Assembly: GCA_004026145.2 (NCBI GenBank)
Contig: CP034991.1
Coordinates: forward strand, 1,732,134-1,796,133
Origin: Takifugu bimaculatus
Taxonomy: Eukaryota; Chordata; Actinopteri; Tetraodontiformes; Tetraodontidae
Length of the DNA stretch: 64,000 nt
Direction of reading: 5' to 3'
Both the position numbers and the translations under genes were made by a program. Below are positions 1 to 9,862 of the stretch, piece after piece. The notes under the pieces were generated by a model. It was not told the origin of the DNA, searched no databases, and saw nothing but the letters and a program-made list of their open reading frames with translations. Numbering within the stretch: position 1 is the first letter of the stretch; the number at the start of each line of letters is the position of its first letter.

Positions 1-538
1 TGCTTTTCAAAGGCCTTTTATATCAGGGAGCTGAATTATTGTGTTCCAGGTTGAGAAGCAGCCAGAATTTTGTCTCAAAGTCTGTGGGTGTGAGGGCAGA
101 TATGGACGCGTCCTGTCTGACTCTTTGGACGAATTTCTTCAGAATTAATAAGTTCAAATAATGATCGTTATAGATGGATAAAGTCAATGTTTAGATTTAA
201 AGGAAATACTGTTGAGATGCTTTTGTATTTCCTGTCCACAAATTGTCTCCAAATAATTAAATATTATTGGTGCTTTGGGCAGTGATGACTGGATTTTGTG
301 ATTTTTAAAAAGGCAATCCCCCTGAATTTACTTAAGTATTTAGTTTCTGATGTTTGTTCAAAACAAAACATAGATATTGATTGTTATTCTTTTATGTTCT
401 GTCTTTTAATGTTTCATTCCTTGGAGACATTCGTCACTAGTGTTTAACCTTTACATCCTCGCGCTAAATGCAAAAGTAATTTTAAATAGAAAATCCTGTG
501 TGATTAAATGTTGCAGGAACAAACTCAGGTTTCCTCCC
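1..538. other. Intergenic sequence upstream of dmrt3
   Basis: AT-rich unique sequence with no convincing coding region, RNA gene or repeat. By conserved vertebrate synteny it should be the end of the dmrt1-dmrt3 spacer, but dmrt1 itself is not visible here. The right end runs into the dmrt3 core promoter. Confidence 0.6.
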
Positions 539-545
539 TATAAAA
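539..545 (+). promoter_or_regulatory. dmrt3: TATA box of dmrt3 (putative)
   Basis: A clean TATAAAA lies about 400 bases upstream of the dmrt3 start codon. If used, transcription would begin near 570 and give a 5' leader of about 370 bases. No competing TATA element is seen closer to the start codon. The call rests on the motif and its position only. Confidence 0.45.
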
Positions 546-941
546 CCCCGTCCTGTTACACATCTTTCTTCAGGTTTTCTGTTTCAACTGAAAATCTGCT
601 GAATGGCTTAAATCTCATTCAAAATCTCCTGTAAAAAAAGGAAGTAGAACGTGAGAACCTGATCCTATTTTTTTCCTCCTCTCTTGGATATTTTTCCAGG
701 CTGCTGGCGGTCTTGACGCATCGTTTAGTTACTCGTCTCCATGAGTGCGTGTCGGGCTGATGCATATCTGCGCTGTCAGCCAGAGGAAAGGTGGATCCCG
801 ACGACCAGCCAACACCTCTTATCCTCCTCCTGTCAAGCGTGTGCCAGTGCAGATCCATCCACCTCTGGGACCACTTCACTCCCTCCGCGCGTCGCCTCTC
901 ACGCACTTGTGCGTCTTGGAAAACGCGCTGCGCCTGGCAGA

Positions 942-1338
942 ATGAATGGCTACGGGTCCCCGTACCTTTACATGGGGGCTCCGGTGTCTCAGCCCCGGGC
1001 CCCTCTCCAGAGGACCCCCAAGTGTGCGCGGTGCCGGAACCACGGCGTGCTGTCTTGGCTCAAAGGTCACAAGCGGTACTGCCGGTTCAAGGACTGCACC
1101 TGTGAGAAGTGCATCCTCATCATCGAGCGGCAGCGCGTCATGGCGGCGCAGGTGGCGCTGCGCAGGCAGCAGGCCAACGAGAGTCTGGAGAGCCTCATCC
1201 CGGAGTCGCTCAGGGTCCTGCCCGGCATCGGCATGACCGCAGGCGGTGAGGGGAACCAGGCAGCCCCGCCGAGGACAGAGGAGCTGGAGCTGAGGTGGAG
1301 CAGCCCGGAACCGCAGGCCGCGCCGCCAACGTGCGCAG
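942..1338 (+). CDS. dmrt3: dmrt3 coding exon 1 (DM domain)
   Basis: Encodes residues 1-132 plus the first base of codon 133, including the complete DM zinc-binding module. Reading past the donor reaches a stop (taa) within three codons, so intron retention would leave a DM-only protein. Confidence 0.94.
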
Positions 1339-3644
1339 GTAAATAATAGAAGATTTAAAGTAGATTTTAGTCGAAGTAGACATGTTGACTGGTATTACTT
1401 CTATATTGATATAACTGAGGGGTTTTATGGCTAACCTGTGGCTTCGACCTAAAACGTTTTCTTACAACTATATAATATTAACATTAGTTTTAAAATTAGA
1501 TAAAGTGTTGTTTTAACTGCTCCAGTGAGGATAAGATGATTCTGACATCCCCCCAAAATTTAGGTTAAATTCACGCTTTTTAAATTCGATTTACAGGACG
1601 TCTCATTTATGAAGCGATTCTCTCAGTCGATTCTTGTCTTTGAAATTATATCGAAATTAACAAACAGAAATGAAAGCATGTTTGTAAGAAACGTTTTATA
1701 GAGTTAAACTTGAAAATGAGAAATTCTGACAGACGGTTCTAATTAAAAACAGTCAAGTGTTTTTACAGAAAATCTCAATATAATTAAAAATTAAAAACTC
1801 AGACCAGATAGTTTGGATGCAAAAAATTAATGCACTATTGTTTTTCTATTGTAAAACTTCGATTCCTTTTTTTGTTTGTTTTAAATCAACACAGGCAAAT
1901 ATTTAAAACACGTTTGAAGGTTTGTAATTTCTGGATGTCGTCATCCTTTTTCTACGTTTGTTTTTACGTTTGTGCTTTGGTTGCAGAAGCGAGCAGGACA
2001 AATGCAACACTTTTATTTATGGAGCGTTTATTTTAATGCAAGTGGCTGTTAATACACGAACCACGTGACAAGCACCCTGGCGCACCGAGCTGAGCTGAAA
2101 GATTAGAATCATCAAGGCTCCAGGTCGATGCTGTCGTCATTTTACCTGCAGGAGGTCAAATTCAGGTCCAGCTACAAGCGGCCTGAGCCCAAAACTGTGG
2201 TCAGCGGATGTCTGACAAACCGATAAAGCGGTGATGTGGAGACGAACAGCCACACACACATGGGCCGAAGAGAAGCTACAAAAGAAAATGACAATTTGTG
2301 CAAAATTTAAGGAGTAAATGCGGGTCTGTCAAAAATCACCTGGGGAGGCGGAAGTAAATTCAACCCGCATTTGAGTGTTTGCTAATTGAGGCATTAAATA
2401 TAACCTCCCAAAACAAATAATAATTTAAAATGAGCGATACAATCGCCTTGAAATATCATATATTTCGTATGTAAAGGTGCAGTAATACGAAAAGCCAAAC
2501 CTGACTTCGCGTAATGTTGTTGGGGTTTGTCGCATGAATTTATTTTATTTTGTTAAAATACCTAAATAGTGAAAATCTATTTTTGGTGGAATGCTAACTG
2601 AAGCTTAAATTCGACTGTTTGGCTGTCCCACCAGAAGCCACCGAGGACACTGAGGAGGTGTCCGGGGGGGAGAACGGGGGCAGCTCCAGCGACAGAGAGC
2701 AGGATGTCAGTTCTCCTGAGGGCTCCAAACCAAACTCCTGCTACACCCCGGAGCCTCCAGAACCGCCCTCACACCCCGAAGAGGCCCGCTACAGCCTCCC
2801 CAAGGCCGACAACAGTGAGAAGCAACCCAAAGCCGAGAGTCCCCCTCAGAAGTATCCCGTGAGTCCCGCGGAGCAGAGCGTCCTGATCGAGGGTCTCGGC
2901 GGCTCCATCAACCTGCCTTTCAGCCTCCGAGCCAACCGACCACCGCTGGAGGTCCTCAAGAAGATCTTCCCCGCTCACAAACCTCCTGTCCTGGAGCTCA
3001 TTCTCAGAGGGTGCGGGGGGGACCTGGTGGGGGCCATCGAGGTCCTGCTTTCCAGCCGGAGTGCTGACGGGAGCGCGCACCCGCACGCCGACCCCCACCC
3101 AGACACACTGGTGGTGCCTTCAAACGGACACCTGTTCGAGCACACGCTGGCCTCTTACCACCCGGTGTCCTCCTCCGCCAAGTGGTCCGTGGGCTCCGCC
3201 TTCCGGGTACCCGAGACCCTCCGGTTCTCATCCGACTCCTCAGCGGGTGTGGTGTCGAGCACCCCGCTGGGCGTCCCCATGCAGCACTCGCCGTTCCCGC
3301 AGCACACGCGTTACCCGCTCATGCTGCGCAACTCTCTGACGCGCAGCCAGGCCAGCCCGTTCGTGCACAACGACGTGACCCTGTGGAACACCATGGCCCT
3401 GCAGCAGCAGTACCAGCTGCGCTCGGCGGCCCAGTACGTGTCCCCGTTCTCCCCCGCAGCCTCCGGCGGCACCGTGTTCCGCAGCTCCCCCATCCTGTCC
3501 CCCAGACCCCCCGAGGAGCAGCGCGTTAGCCTGCAGGAGGAGAGCTGCACCCTGGGACCCAAACCCGGCCTTTACTCCCCCGAGGAGGAGTACGAGGAGC
3601 GCTCCGACTCCGCAGACTCCCGCATCATTAACGCTTCTTCCTAG
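942..3644 (+). CDS. dmrt3: dmrt3: doublesex and mab-3 related transcription factor 3 (two coding exons)
   Basis: DM-domain transcription factor. In vertebrates DMRT3 specifies dI6 spinal interneurons that coordinate locomotion and is also expressed in brain and gonad. The CDS is join(942..1338, 2635..3644), 468 residues, close to the usual family length. The DM domain spans about residues 24-71 with all eight zinc ligands: C28, C31, H43 and C47; H34, C52, C54 and C57. It is followed by the [17 protein letters not shown] recognition helix. Exon 2 carries the DMA domain at about residues 234-273 ([16 protein letters not shown] onward). The N terminus [12 protein letters not shown] is typical of DMRT3. 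The start at 942 has A at -3. An in-frame ATG at 741 has a poor context and adds an unrelated-looking 67 residues. The intron is phase 1, donor g|gtaaat at 1339 and acceptor ccaccag at 2634. Nothing is truncated. Confidence 0.96.
2635..3644 (+). CDS. dmrt3: dmrt3 coding exon 2 (DMA domain and C terminus)
   Basis: Encodes residues 133-468. It opens with an acidic, serine/proline-rich linker, then the DMA (CUE-like) domain, then a long Ser/Pro-rich C-terminal region ending in a serine-rich tail. Stop codon TAG at 3642-3644. High third-position GC contrasts with the AT-rich flanks. Confidence 0.94.
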
Positions 3645-3896
3645 ATGCTGAACATGGACTGAGTCAGCAGAGGACACCAAAATGTATCCCTGTGATCGGA
3701 CGTGCAGATGTTTTTATTTCAGAGGTGTCGATGACGTCTTTCCTTCGAACCCCTTCGTTTGTCAGACTTCAGGTGGACGCCGCCAAAACGGATGAATGTA
3801 GCAGACTGTCCCTGTCTCGAAATTCCGTCAGTCCTTTTCCTGTAAGCATGTTTAATACTGTGAAATGTGACCACATGCATGAAGAGAAGTATCCCA

Positions 3897-3902
3897 AATA
3901 AA
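3897..3902 (+). terminator. dmrt3: Poly(A) signal of dmrt3
   Basis: Canonical AATAAA 253 bases after the stop codon, followed by a GT-rich stretch (gtgttgtgttcagtgtttgg) that fits a downstream cleavage element. This implies a short 3' UTR of roughly 270-290 bases. Confidence 0.7.
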
Positions 3903-4887
3903 CTGCATCTCCAGAAAAACCGTGTTGTGTTCAGTGTTTGGCCGAATGACGTCACTGCATCGTAAAATGTCTTTTGGGAATGAGTAAAAACGTTTTTTTC
4001 TTCCTCTAATATTTCACCTTGGGGCGTGGTAAATGCAGACTATGTCTTTTATTTTACTTTGTGGTTTCATTAAATGCATTTTAAATAAGTAATTTAGATT
4101 TCAGGGCGTGGAATTGACCGACTGCTTCGGAGGCTCTATTAAATCAAGAAACATCAGCTCCAACTTAAAGATATTAGCTGCCCGCCGGTGTTTCAGCTGC
4201 GACTTTATGGCCTCGTATTCCCGAGATCATGTGTTATATTTGCATGCTGTAAATATTTAGGTGGCCCATTTCATCCTTCCTTCCATGTAGGCAGTCGTGC
4301 ATCACCCGAAACATAAACTGCTCTGTATCTGTGACAGGAAGTTTAATTACGCATTAAATGGATGATAATTCCGTTCAACCCACTGCTCTGGTCCAGAGTA
4401 TGTTCAGACTTTGGAAGATGAGAGACGCTGAAGGCCTGCAGACAGACATCAGCCTAAAATATGGAGTGAAGAATCTGTTCATCGCATATTTAAGTACACA
4501 TTTATTCATCGTTGGTGTTTCAGTAATGTAATATTCTATTCTAACTCTAATAGAATCATAAAGTAAATTATAACATTTGAAAGACGTTTCTTCCCAACAG
4601 TAAAACCACCAAAATGTTTTAGCATAAGCTATACCATAAATGTGGAGGTATAGCTCCCATTTAACACGCTGGTTCAAGACTAATCCCATTTACACAATCC
4701 TTCCTTAATCTGTCATATACAAATAACTATTCAAGCCACAATAGTTTAAAGTAACTAAACAACTTAATCACTATTGACATATGCCATAAAGCTGCATGAA
4801 TGCTATAAAATAACACATGAAGTTCCTTTGGATCATTATTGCCCATCATCCTCCTCTTCGCAATTGTTGGTTTAAACTTGACAAACG

Positions 4888-4901
4888 CTGCCATCTAGTG
4901 G
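4888..4901 (-). promoter_or_regulatory. CTCF-like site 1
   Basis: The minus strand reads CCACTAGATGGCAG, matching every position of the CTCF core consensus CCASYAGRKGGCRS. It is flanked by GG on the 5' side. It lies between dmrt3 and dmrt2a in the same orientation as site 2. Occupancy is inferred from the motif only. Confidence 0.5.
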
Positions 4902-5249
4902 CCAGACTAGATAAACCAGTTTAAATGAGCTAGACGTTATTTAGAGACTGCGGATGTATAGGCCATGCACTCATTTTAACGGAATCAACATAAGTCTCTA
5001 CGGTTGTCTGAATATTAACAAATGTTAATTTCTTGTACAAATTCACATCATTAACTTCATAAGAGAAGAGACTTACAAAAGAAGGAAATCGACATTAATT
5101 TGACCTGTATAGCACAATAGACCACAGTGATCGTATGAAGTTGAACCAGGAGGATATATTTTTAATACTATATAAAATGTAAATAATATTTTATTTTTTC
5201 AATTTTACACCTTAATTATCAAAACAACGTACAGTGAACTAGCTAAATA

Positions 5250-5263
5250 CTGCCACCTAGTGG
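5250..5263 (-). promoter_or_regulatory. CTCF-like site 2
   Basis: The minus strand reads CCACTAGGTGGCAG, again a full match to the CTCF core consensus, 362 bases from site 1 and in the same orientation. Two full matches this close in a spacer between two developmental genes suggest an insulator, but repeats can also carry such motifs. Confidence 0.5.
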
Positions 5264-6739
5264 AATGAAATGGAATTGTGCGTCAGCTGCTTTATCGTCT
5301 ACGTTTTTCAATGCGATTTAAATGGAAATGTTTTGTTTTTAGTGAGTAATTTTGACCTTTTCAGCTCGTCTATTCGACAGCTTTCCCCACTTAACAAGTT
5401 AAAAATGTAAATACATTCTTATATGTTTATATCTTTATTTTTTGAATGTCAATATAACTACAAAGAGTTTTCTTTGGTTTAAATCTATTGGTGGTACAGA
5501 CACCTGGAGAGGATCATTCTGAAAATTACATAGCTCAAACACACCTATCTTTAAATCATAGGAAGAAAACACTTTCAAGTATGTAACTGTCATTTAAAAA
5601 AAAAAAACTTGTGAAAGACTACTTTTCAGCAATATTTACACTGTAAGAATCTCGATTCTTATGGTAAAGACCTAAATGCTTCCTGTGCACATCAGAGAAA
5701 CAACCATTGGCAGGTCGAGGTGTCCAACCCCCCACCCCCACCTTAGACAGGGACAAATGTCACTGTGTCTGGTTTTTGCATTCAGCTGCATGTGTTGTCC
5801 ACCCATCAGAGGCTAATTAACATAACAGGATCCCCGGTGATCTCACTCTGCTCCTCTGTCTATACACAGCTCCTGTTACACTTTATGGCCTGCACAGCGG
5901 GCCACTTCCAACAAGTTGCTGTTGTTTCAATCAACCCCAAAAGTAAACTGGGCAGCATGTGAGAAAGTGTCATCCCTCTTCTCTTCTTCTGCATTTCACA
6001 CATTAAAAAGATGCTTTCTGTTAAAACTAAATGGTTCGACAACACCCTGAATAAACATACAAATGCTAATAGCATTTTAGACAGACATGGCCTTGTTCTA
6101 AAAAATACAAACAAGAGAGCCCAGCCTGTGAGACAAACTGTTTTAAGCTCCCTAAACAGCCTTCAAATAGTTCTGTTGTTTCGTTCAGTTCAACTGAAAG
6201 AATTCAAGGAACTCAGAAAATCGCCAGAAAACAGAAATTTCATTACATTTCTTCACAAAACAAACAGGCTTGGGACTGATTAAAGTGCTCATTTCAAAAT
6301 CTGAAGCAACACAGACCCTCACAGGCTTCAGGGAAAAGCTGCTACACTGGCTCATGGTAGATCCATATCTTCATGCTGCAGTATCAGAAACTTGGTCGAC
6401 ACTCCATGAAACCAGTTCAGTGTTCATTTGATCTCTCTGTGACTCCTGAAACGTCTATAATAAGCCATAAGGACCTCTGGGCACAATCAAAGCTTCTGAA
6501 AACACTTCAAGGACTCCCCCTAAAGAACTTTCCCATTAATGTCCAAAGCATCTTTGAGGATCATCAGACCCTTTCAAAGACCACTAAAATTCCTTTAATG
6601 AAACCTTTGAAACCTTTGGAACCAGTTCAATAATCACTGGAACCCATTTAAGTATCAGTTGAGCCCCCGCTGGATTTATAAAGAATTCCAGAGCTCCAAA
6701 TAGAGTCCTGGAACTCCTTGGTTCCCTTTAAGTAATCAA

Positions 6740-6989
6740 AAACCTCCTCATGGACTTCTCAGATTGTCAAAACCTCCCCGCCGAAGCGAGCTCTGTCCAA
6801 GGCCTTCTGCAGGCCACGATGATCAAGTGGACACGGACAACACGTTTCACCTGGACGGTCCAGCTCCCGGGATCCTCCCGTCCCCGTCCAGCCTGTTTCC
6901 CTACATCAAAGCATTCCAGGCCGGAAAACGACAGCCCAAGGTGGCCTGTCCTGACCCACGCAGTAAATTAAGATGAAGTGGCAAATAAA
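6740..6989 (+). other. Unidentified coding-like block with stop codon and AATAAA
   Basis: A GC-richer block in an AT-rich spacer. One frame is open through 6976 and from about 6818 shows a GC-biased third position like the neighbouring real exons. The peptide includes the segments DNTFHLDGPAPG and FPYIKAFQAGKRQPK. It ends in TGA at 6974-6976, and AATAAA follows at 6984-6989. A possible splice acceptor (ccttctgcag) ends at 6812. An A-run lies at about 7069-7083. I do not recognise the protein. It could be a terminal exon of an unannotated transcript, a retrocopy fragment, or a conserved non-coding element that happens to be open. Confidence 0.3.
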
Positions 6990-7068
6990 GCTGCACCTGC
7001 AGGCCTGATGTCTTCACCTCCAGCACATGGACGAACCCTTAAGAGGCACCGTCCACATGTGGGGAGGG

Positions 7069-7083
7069 AAAAAAAAAAAAAAA
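7069..7083 (+). repeat. Poly(A) run
   Basis: About 15 consecutive A, some 80 bases downstream of the AATAAA at 6984. It could be the decayed tail of a retrocopy or an ordinary homopolymer. Confidence 0.6.
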
Positions 7084-7089
7084 TTCACA

Positions 7090-7945
7090 TCAAGTAAAAC
7101 TGGCCAAAAGGCCGTAATTTAGACGGTTTAAACCACTGGCAATATTTCTGATGTAAAAATAATATTAAGGTTAATACAATAAAAACTGTCTGTTCATGCA
7201 AATACATATTGGCAATATAATTAAATATCCTTTAACAAACTAGATTAAGTAAAAATATTGGAAACCCTGGTAAATTTTTAAAAATCTAATAAATTACAAT
7301 CTGACAATTTCCAAACATTCCCCAAGTCAAAAGGAATTATATTTGTATATTCTCGATTTTAAACCATTTCACATTACAGGCAAATTGAGAAAAAGTTCAA
7401 GGATTATTGTTACAATAATAATTAAAACAGTCAAATTGGAAATAAAATCTTTATACCAGAAACAAATGTAATGTATGTAATGTAATGAGCTATATTTAAA
7501 CTATATTAAGCATTTTAATAATCTTAGTAACCCAAATGTTGGGAGGCGTAAACGGCTGTGTTGATATAAAATGAACGTCTGGAAAAGCCTAAAGGTTACA
7601 TGTGTGTTTTCATCTTTTCCCATCTCCGCAGAACTCTGCTGAGTCGCTGTTTTTACTCTTTTCAGGTGTGATTGTTGTCAAAACAGCCTCGTTTTCGCAT
7701 CAGGGCGCGTTTATCAGTCCCATCTCATCACGTCGGAACACAATTCTGCAAAATTCCAAAGAGAACTCAGAGGAGATGGACACGGGATCGTCAGATGTTG
7801 TTCATTTTTGTCACTAAATAATTTTTTATGATAGAAAAAACCCAATAATTTGTAATCCCATTCAATTGTTTTGGAGCGAGCTCCATAACAATGAACAATA
7901 GCCTCATTGTTAATAAAAGCTCATCAAAATACCGTTTAACCCCAA
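7090..7945. other. dmrt3-dmrt2a intergenic spacer, second part
   Basis: Very AT-rich sequence with no gene. It contains a POU octamer ATGCAAAT at 7196-7203. Towards the right end it becomes GC-richer as it enters the dmrt2a promoter. Confidence 0.5.
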
Positions 7946-7952
7946 TTACCCC

Positions 7953-8149
7953 CACGTGCCTAACTGCCTCCGTTCCCATTGGTCGACGCGTGTTGAGCAG
8001 CAGCCAATCAGAGGCCGGAGCGCACGGGCCAGCGCGGCTCTTAGGAGTGGCGCGTCGCGCGACCGCCTCAGAGGAAATCCTGGATCTGTCCGGAGAAGGA
8101 CGCACGTGCTGTTTCCATCAATTAAGACGCGATTAAAAGGCTTCACGTG
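7953..8149 (+). promoter_or_regulatory. dmrt2a: dmrt2a proximal promoter (paired CCAAT boxes, three CACGTG E-boxes)
   Basis: CpG-rich block with an inverted CCAAT box (ATTGG 7978-7982) and a direct one (CCAAT 8004-8008), a typical NF-Y spacing. CACGTG E-boxes lie at 7953-7958, 8103-8108 and 8144-8149. No TATA box is seen. Its position fits a TATA-less promoter feeding a non-coding first exon that ends at about 8220. The E-boxes could bind Hes/Her-type, USF or CLOCK-class bHLH factors; this is inference. Confidence 0.55.
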
Positions 8150-8220
8150 GAGTCCGGAGCGTGTTTGGGATCCACCCGGGCTGACGGCGCGCGCTCACCA
8201 CGTCCAAGCGAGTCCTGAAG
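8100..8220 (+). other. dmrt2a: dmrt2a non-coding first exon (putative; 5' end uncertain)
   Basis: A good donor (ctgaag|gtgagg) follows 8220. A good acceptor (polypyrimidine tract, then gccag) ends at 8715, just 14 bases before the dmrt2a ATG. The simplest reading is a 5' UTR intron of about 495 bases. The transcription start is a guess within the CpG-rich block. Confidence 0.45.
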
Positions 8221-8729
8221 GTGAGGGTGGCTGGCGGATGGCGTCTACTCCCGGTTTTATGTGAAGTGCTTAAACTCTTCTGTGGTTTTATAGTAAAATA
8301 AAAAGCTTGGAATGGAATTTTGTAACGAAATGGACTGATCATCTCAAACCCGTGATCTAAAGTTCGTGTCTCCGGTACGGAGAGCAGCAACGTTAGAAGT
8401 TGTAACTTGATTGAACTTTTCTATACCTGCTTTTCTGTGTTTTAATTTTATTTTATTTTTAAAACCTATATGGAAAATTTACAAACGTAAAATTTACAAA
8501 CATAGCTTAGAATATATCATTAATAATAGTGGTAATAATAATAAAAATTGGATCAAATTTACATATCTAGCTTCAACTTTATTTGACAGTGGACGTTTTG
8601 TTGATTTCCTCTATTTTACTTGTAAATGTGGATCTGAAAACTGGACTAGATGTAATCCTGCTGTGAAAATACGACTTTGTGGATTCGAATGAAATTATTC
8701 CTCTTCTTCCGCCAGACCCGGTGTTAGAC

Positions 8730-9095
8730 ATGTCAGAGGGTTGCGAGTTTGAAATCGACGTCGAGGGTCTGGAGACGGAGAGCGACGACATGGCCGACTG
8801 CTCCAGCCGCCCCGGCTCGGCCTCGCTCGGCCCCGGCGCCTTCGAAGACGACGGAGACGGCAGCAAGAGCGACGACAAGCCTGCTCCCGGCGCCATGTGT
8901 CCGGGGGACCAGAGGAAGCTGAGCCGCACGCCGAAGTGCGCGCGGTGCCGCAACCACGGCGTCGTGTCCTGTCTGAAGGGACACAAGCGCTTCTGCCGCT
9001 GGAGGGACTGTCAGTGCGCCAACTGCCTGCTGGTGGTGGAGAGGCAGCGGGTGATGGCGGCCCAGGTGGCCCTGAGGAGGCAGCAGGCCACGGAG
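8730..9095 (+). CDS. dmrt2a: dmrt2a coding exon 1 (DM domain)
   Basis: Residues 1-122, ending exactly after QQATE in phase 0. The donor gag|gtggga is weak, and a GT microsatellite starts only 10 bases into the intron. Read-through would give a DM-only protein with a short Val-Cys tail. Confidence 0.94.
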
Positions 9096-9102
9096 GTGGG
9101 AG

Positions 9103-9136
<34 letters not shown>

Positions 9137-9812
9137 TTTATTTAAAGTCAGCCAATAATGATGAAATCTGGAATTAAATGTTTAACTAAATCTCAAATCC
9201 GGCCACATCTGCTCAGATCGGTCCGACAGATTAGAGATGTTGACTCGGCTCCTCAGCCTTATTTAGTTTAGAAATCGCTGGATCAAAATGTCCTCACACT
9301 TCTGAGGCAAAGTTTAAACGCCCCTTAATCAAATAGGATGGCAACAGATTGTTTTGGCTTTATTCCACTTATGGAGGCGTTTTCAGTGGTTTTAAAGAGT
9401 GAGTGTGTTGTTTTCTCGGCTTCAGGGACACACAAATCTTTAAATAATTTAGAGACAGTGGTTTCTTTTATGGTTCTTGTACATGATTTGGCCTGCAGAG
9501 GAAAATCTGCATAAAAGGAATTATTTTCTACATTTTCTTTGACTCGTTTGAGACAAATGAAGCGTTTGGACCTTGTCTCCACACTCAGCCGTGATATTTT
9601 TAATGTGAGTGCATGGAAAAACAAAATAACCCGTGTGTATCCTACGTATATTCATAGTTTAAATGGTCCTCAAAGCAACAAAGTAGCAACTTAATGCTTT
9701 TTGTTTTTCTAGCAGCAAATAAAGTATCTTTGCCACTATATGACACTGAGGCCATAAATATATAACTATACAGTTACGCACCTTAATCATAAATATATTA
9801 AAATCAGATGAC

Positions 9813-9862
<50 letters not shown>

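Larger units (their letters stand above)
3925..6735. other. dmrt3-dmrt2a intergenic spacer, first part
   Basis: AT-rich non-coding sequence. It contains two strong CTCF-like sites, listed separately. Around 6.37-6.72 kb there are degenerate repeated words (variants of aaacctttg and ggaacc), possibly an old, decayed tandem repeat. No gene is supported. Confidence 0.5.

Noticed and set aside
1..940. Possible dmrt1 exon at the left edge
   Set aside because: No DM domain or DMRT1 sequence is visible; only two DM domains occur in the window (dmrt3 and dmrt2a).
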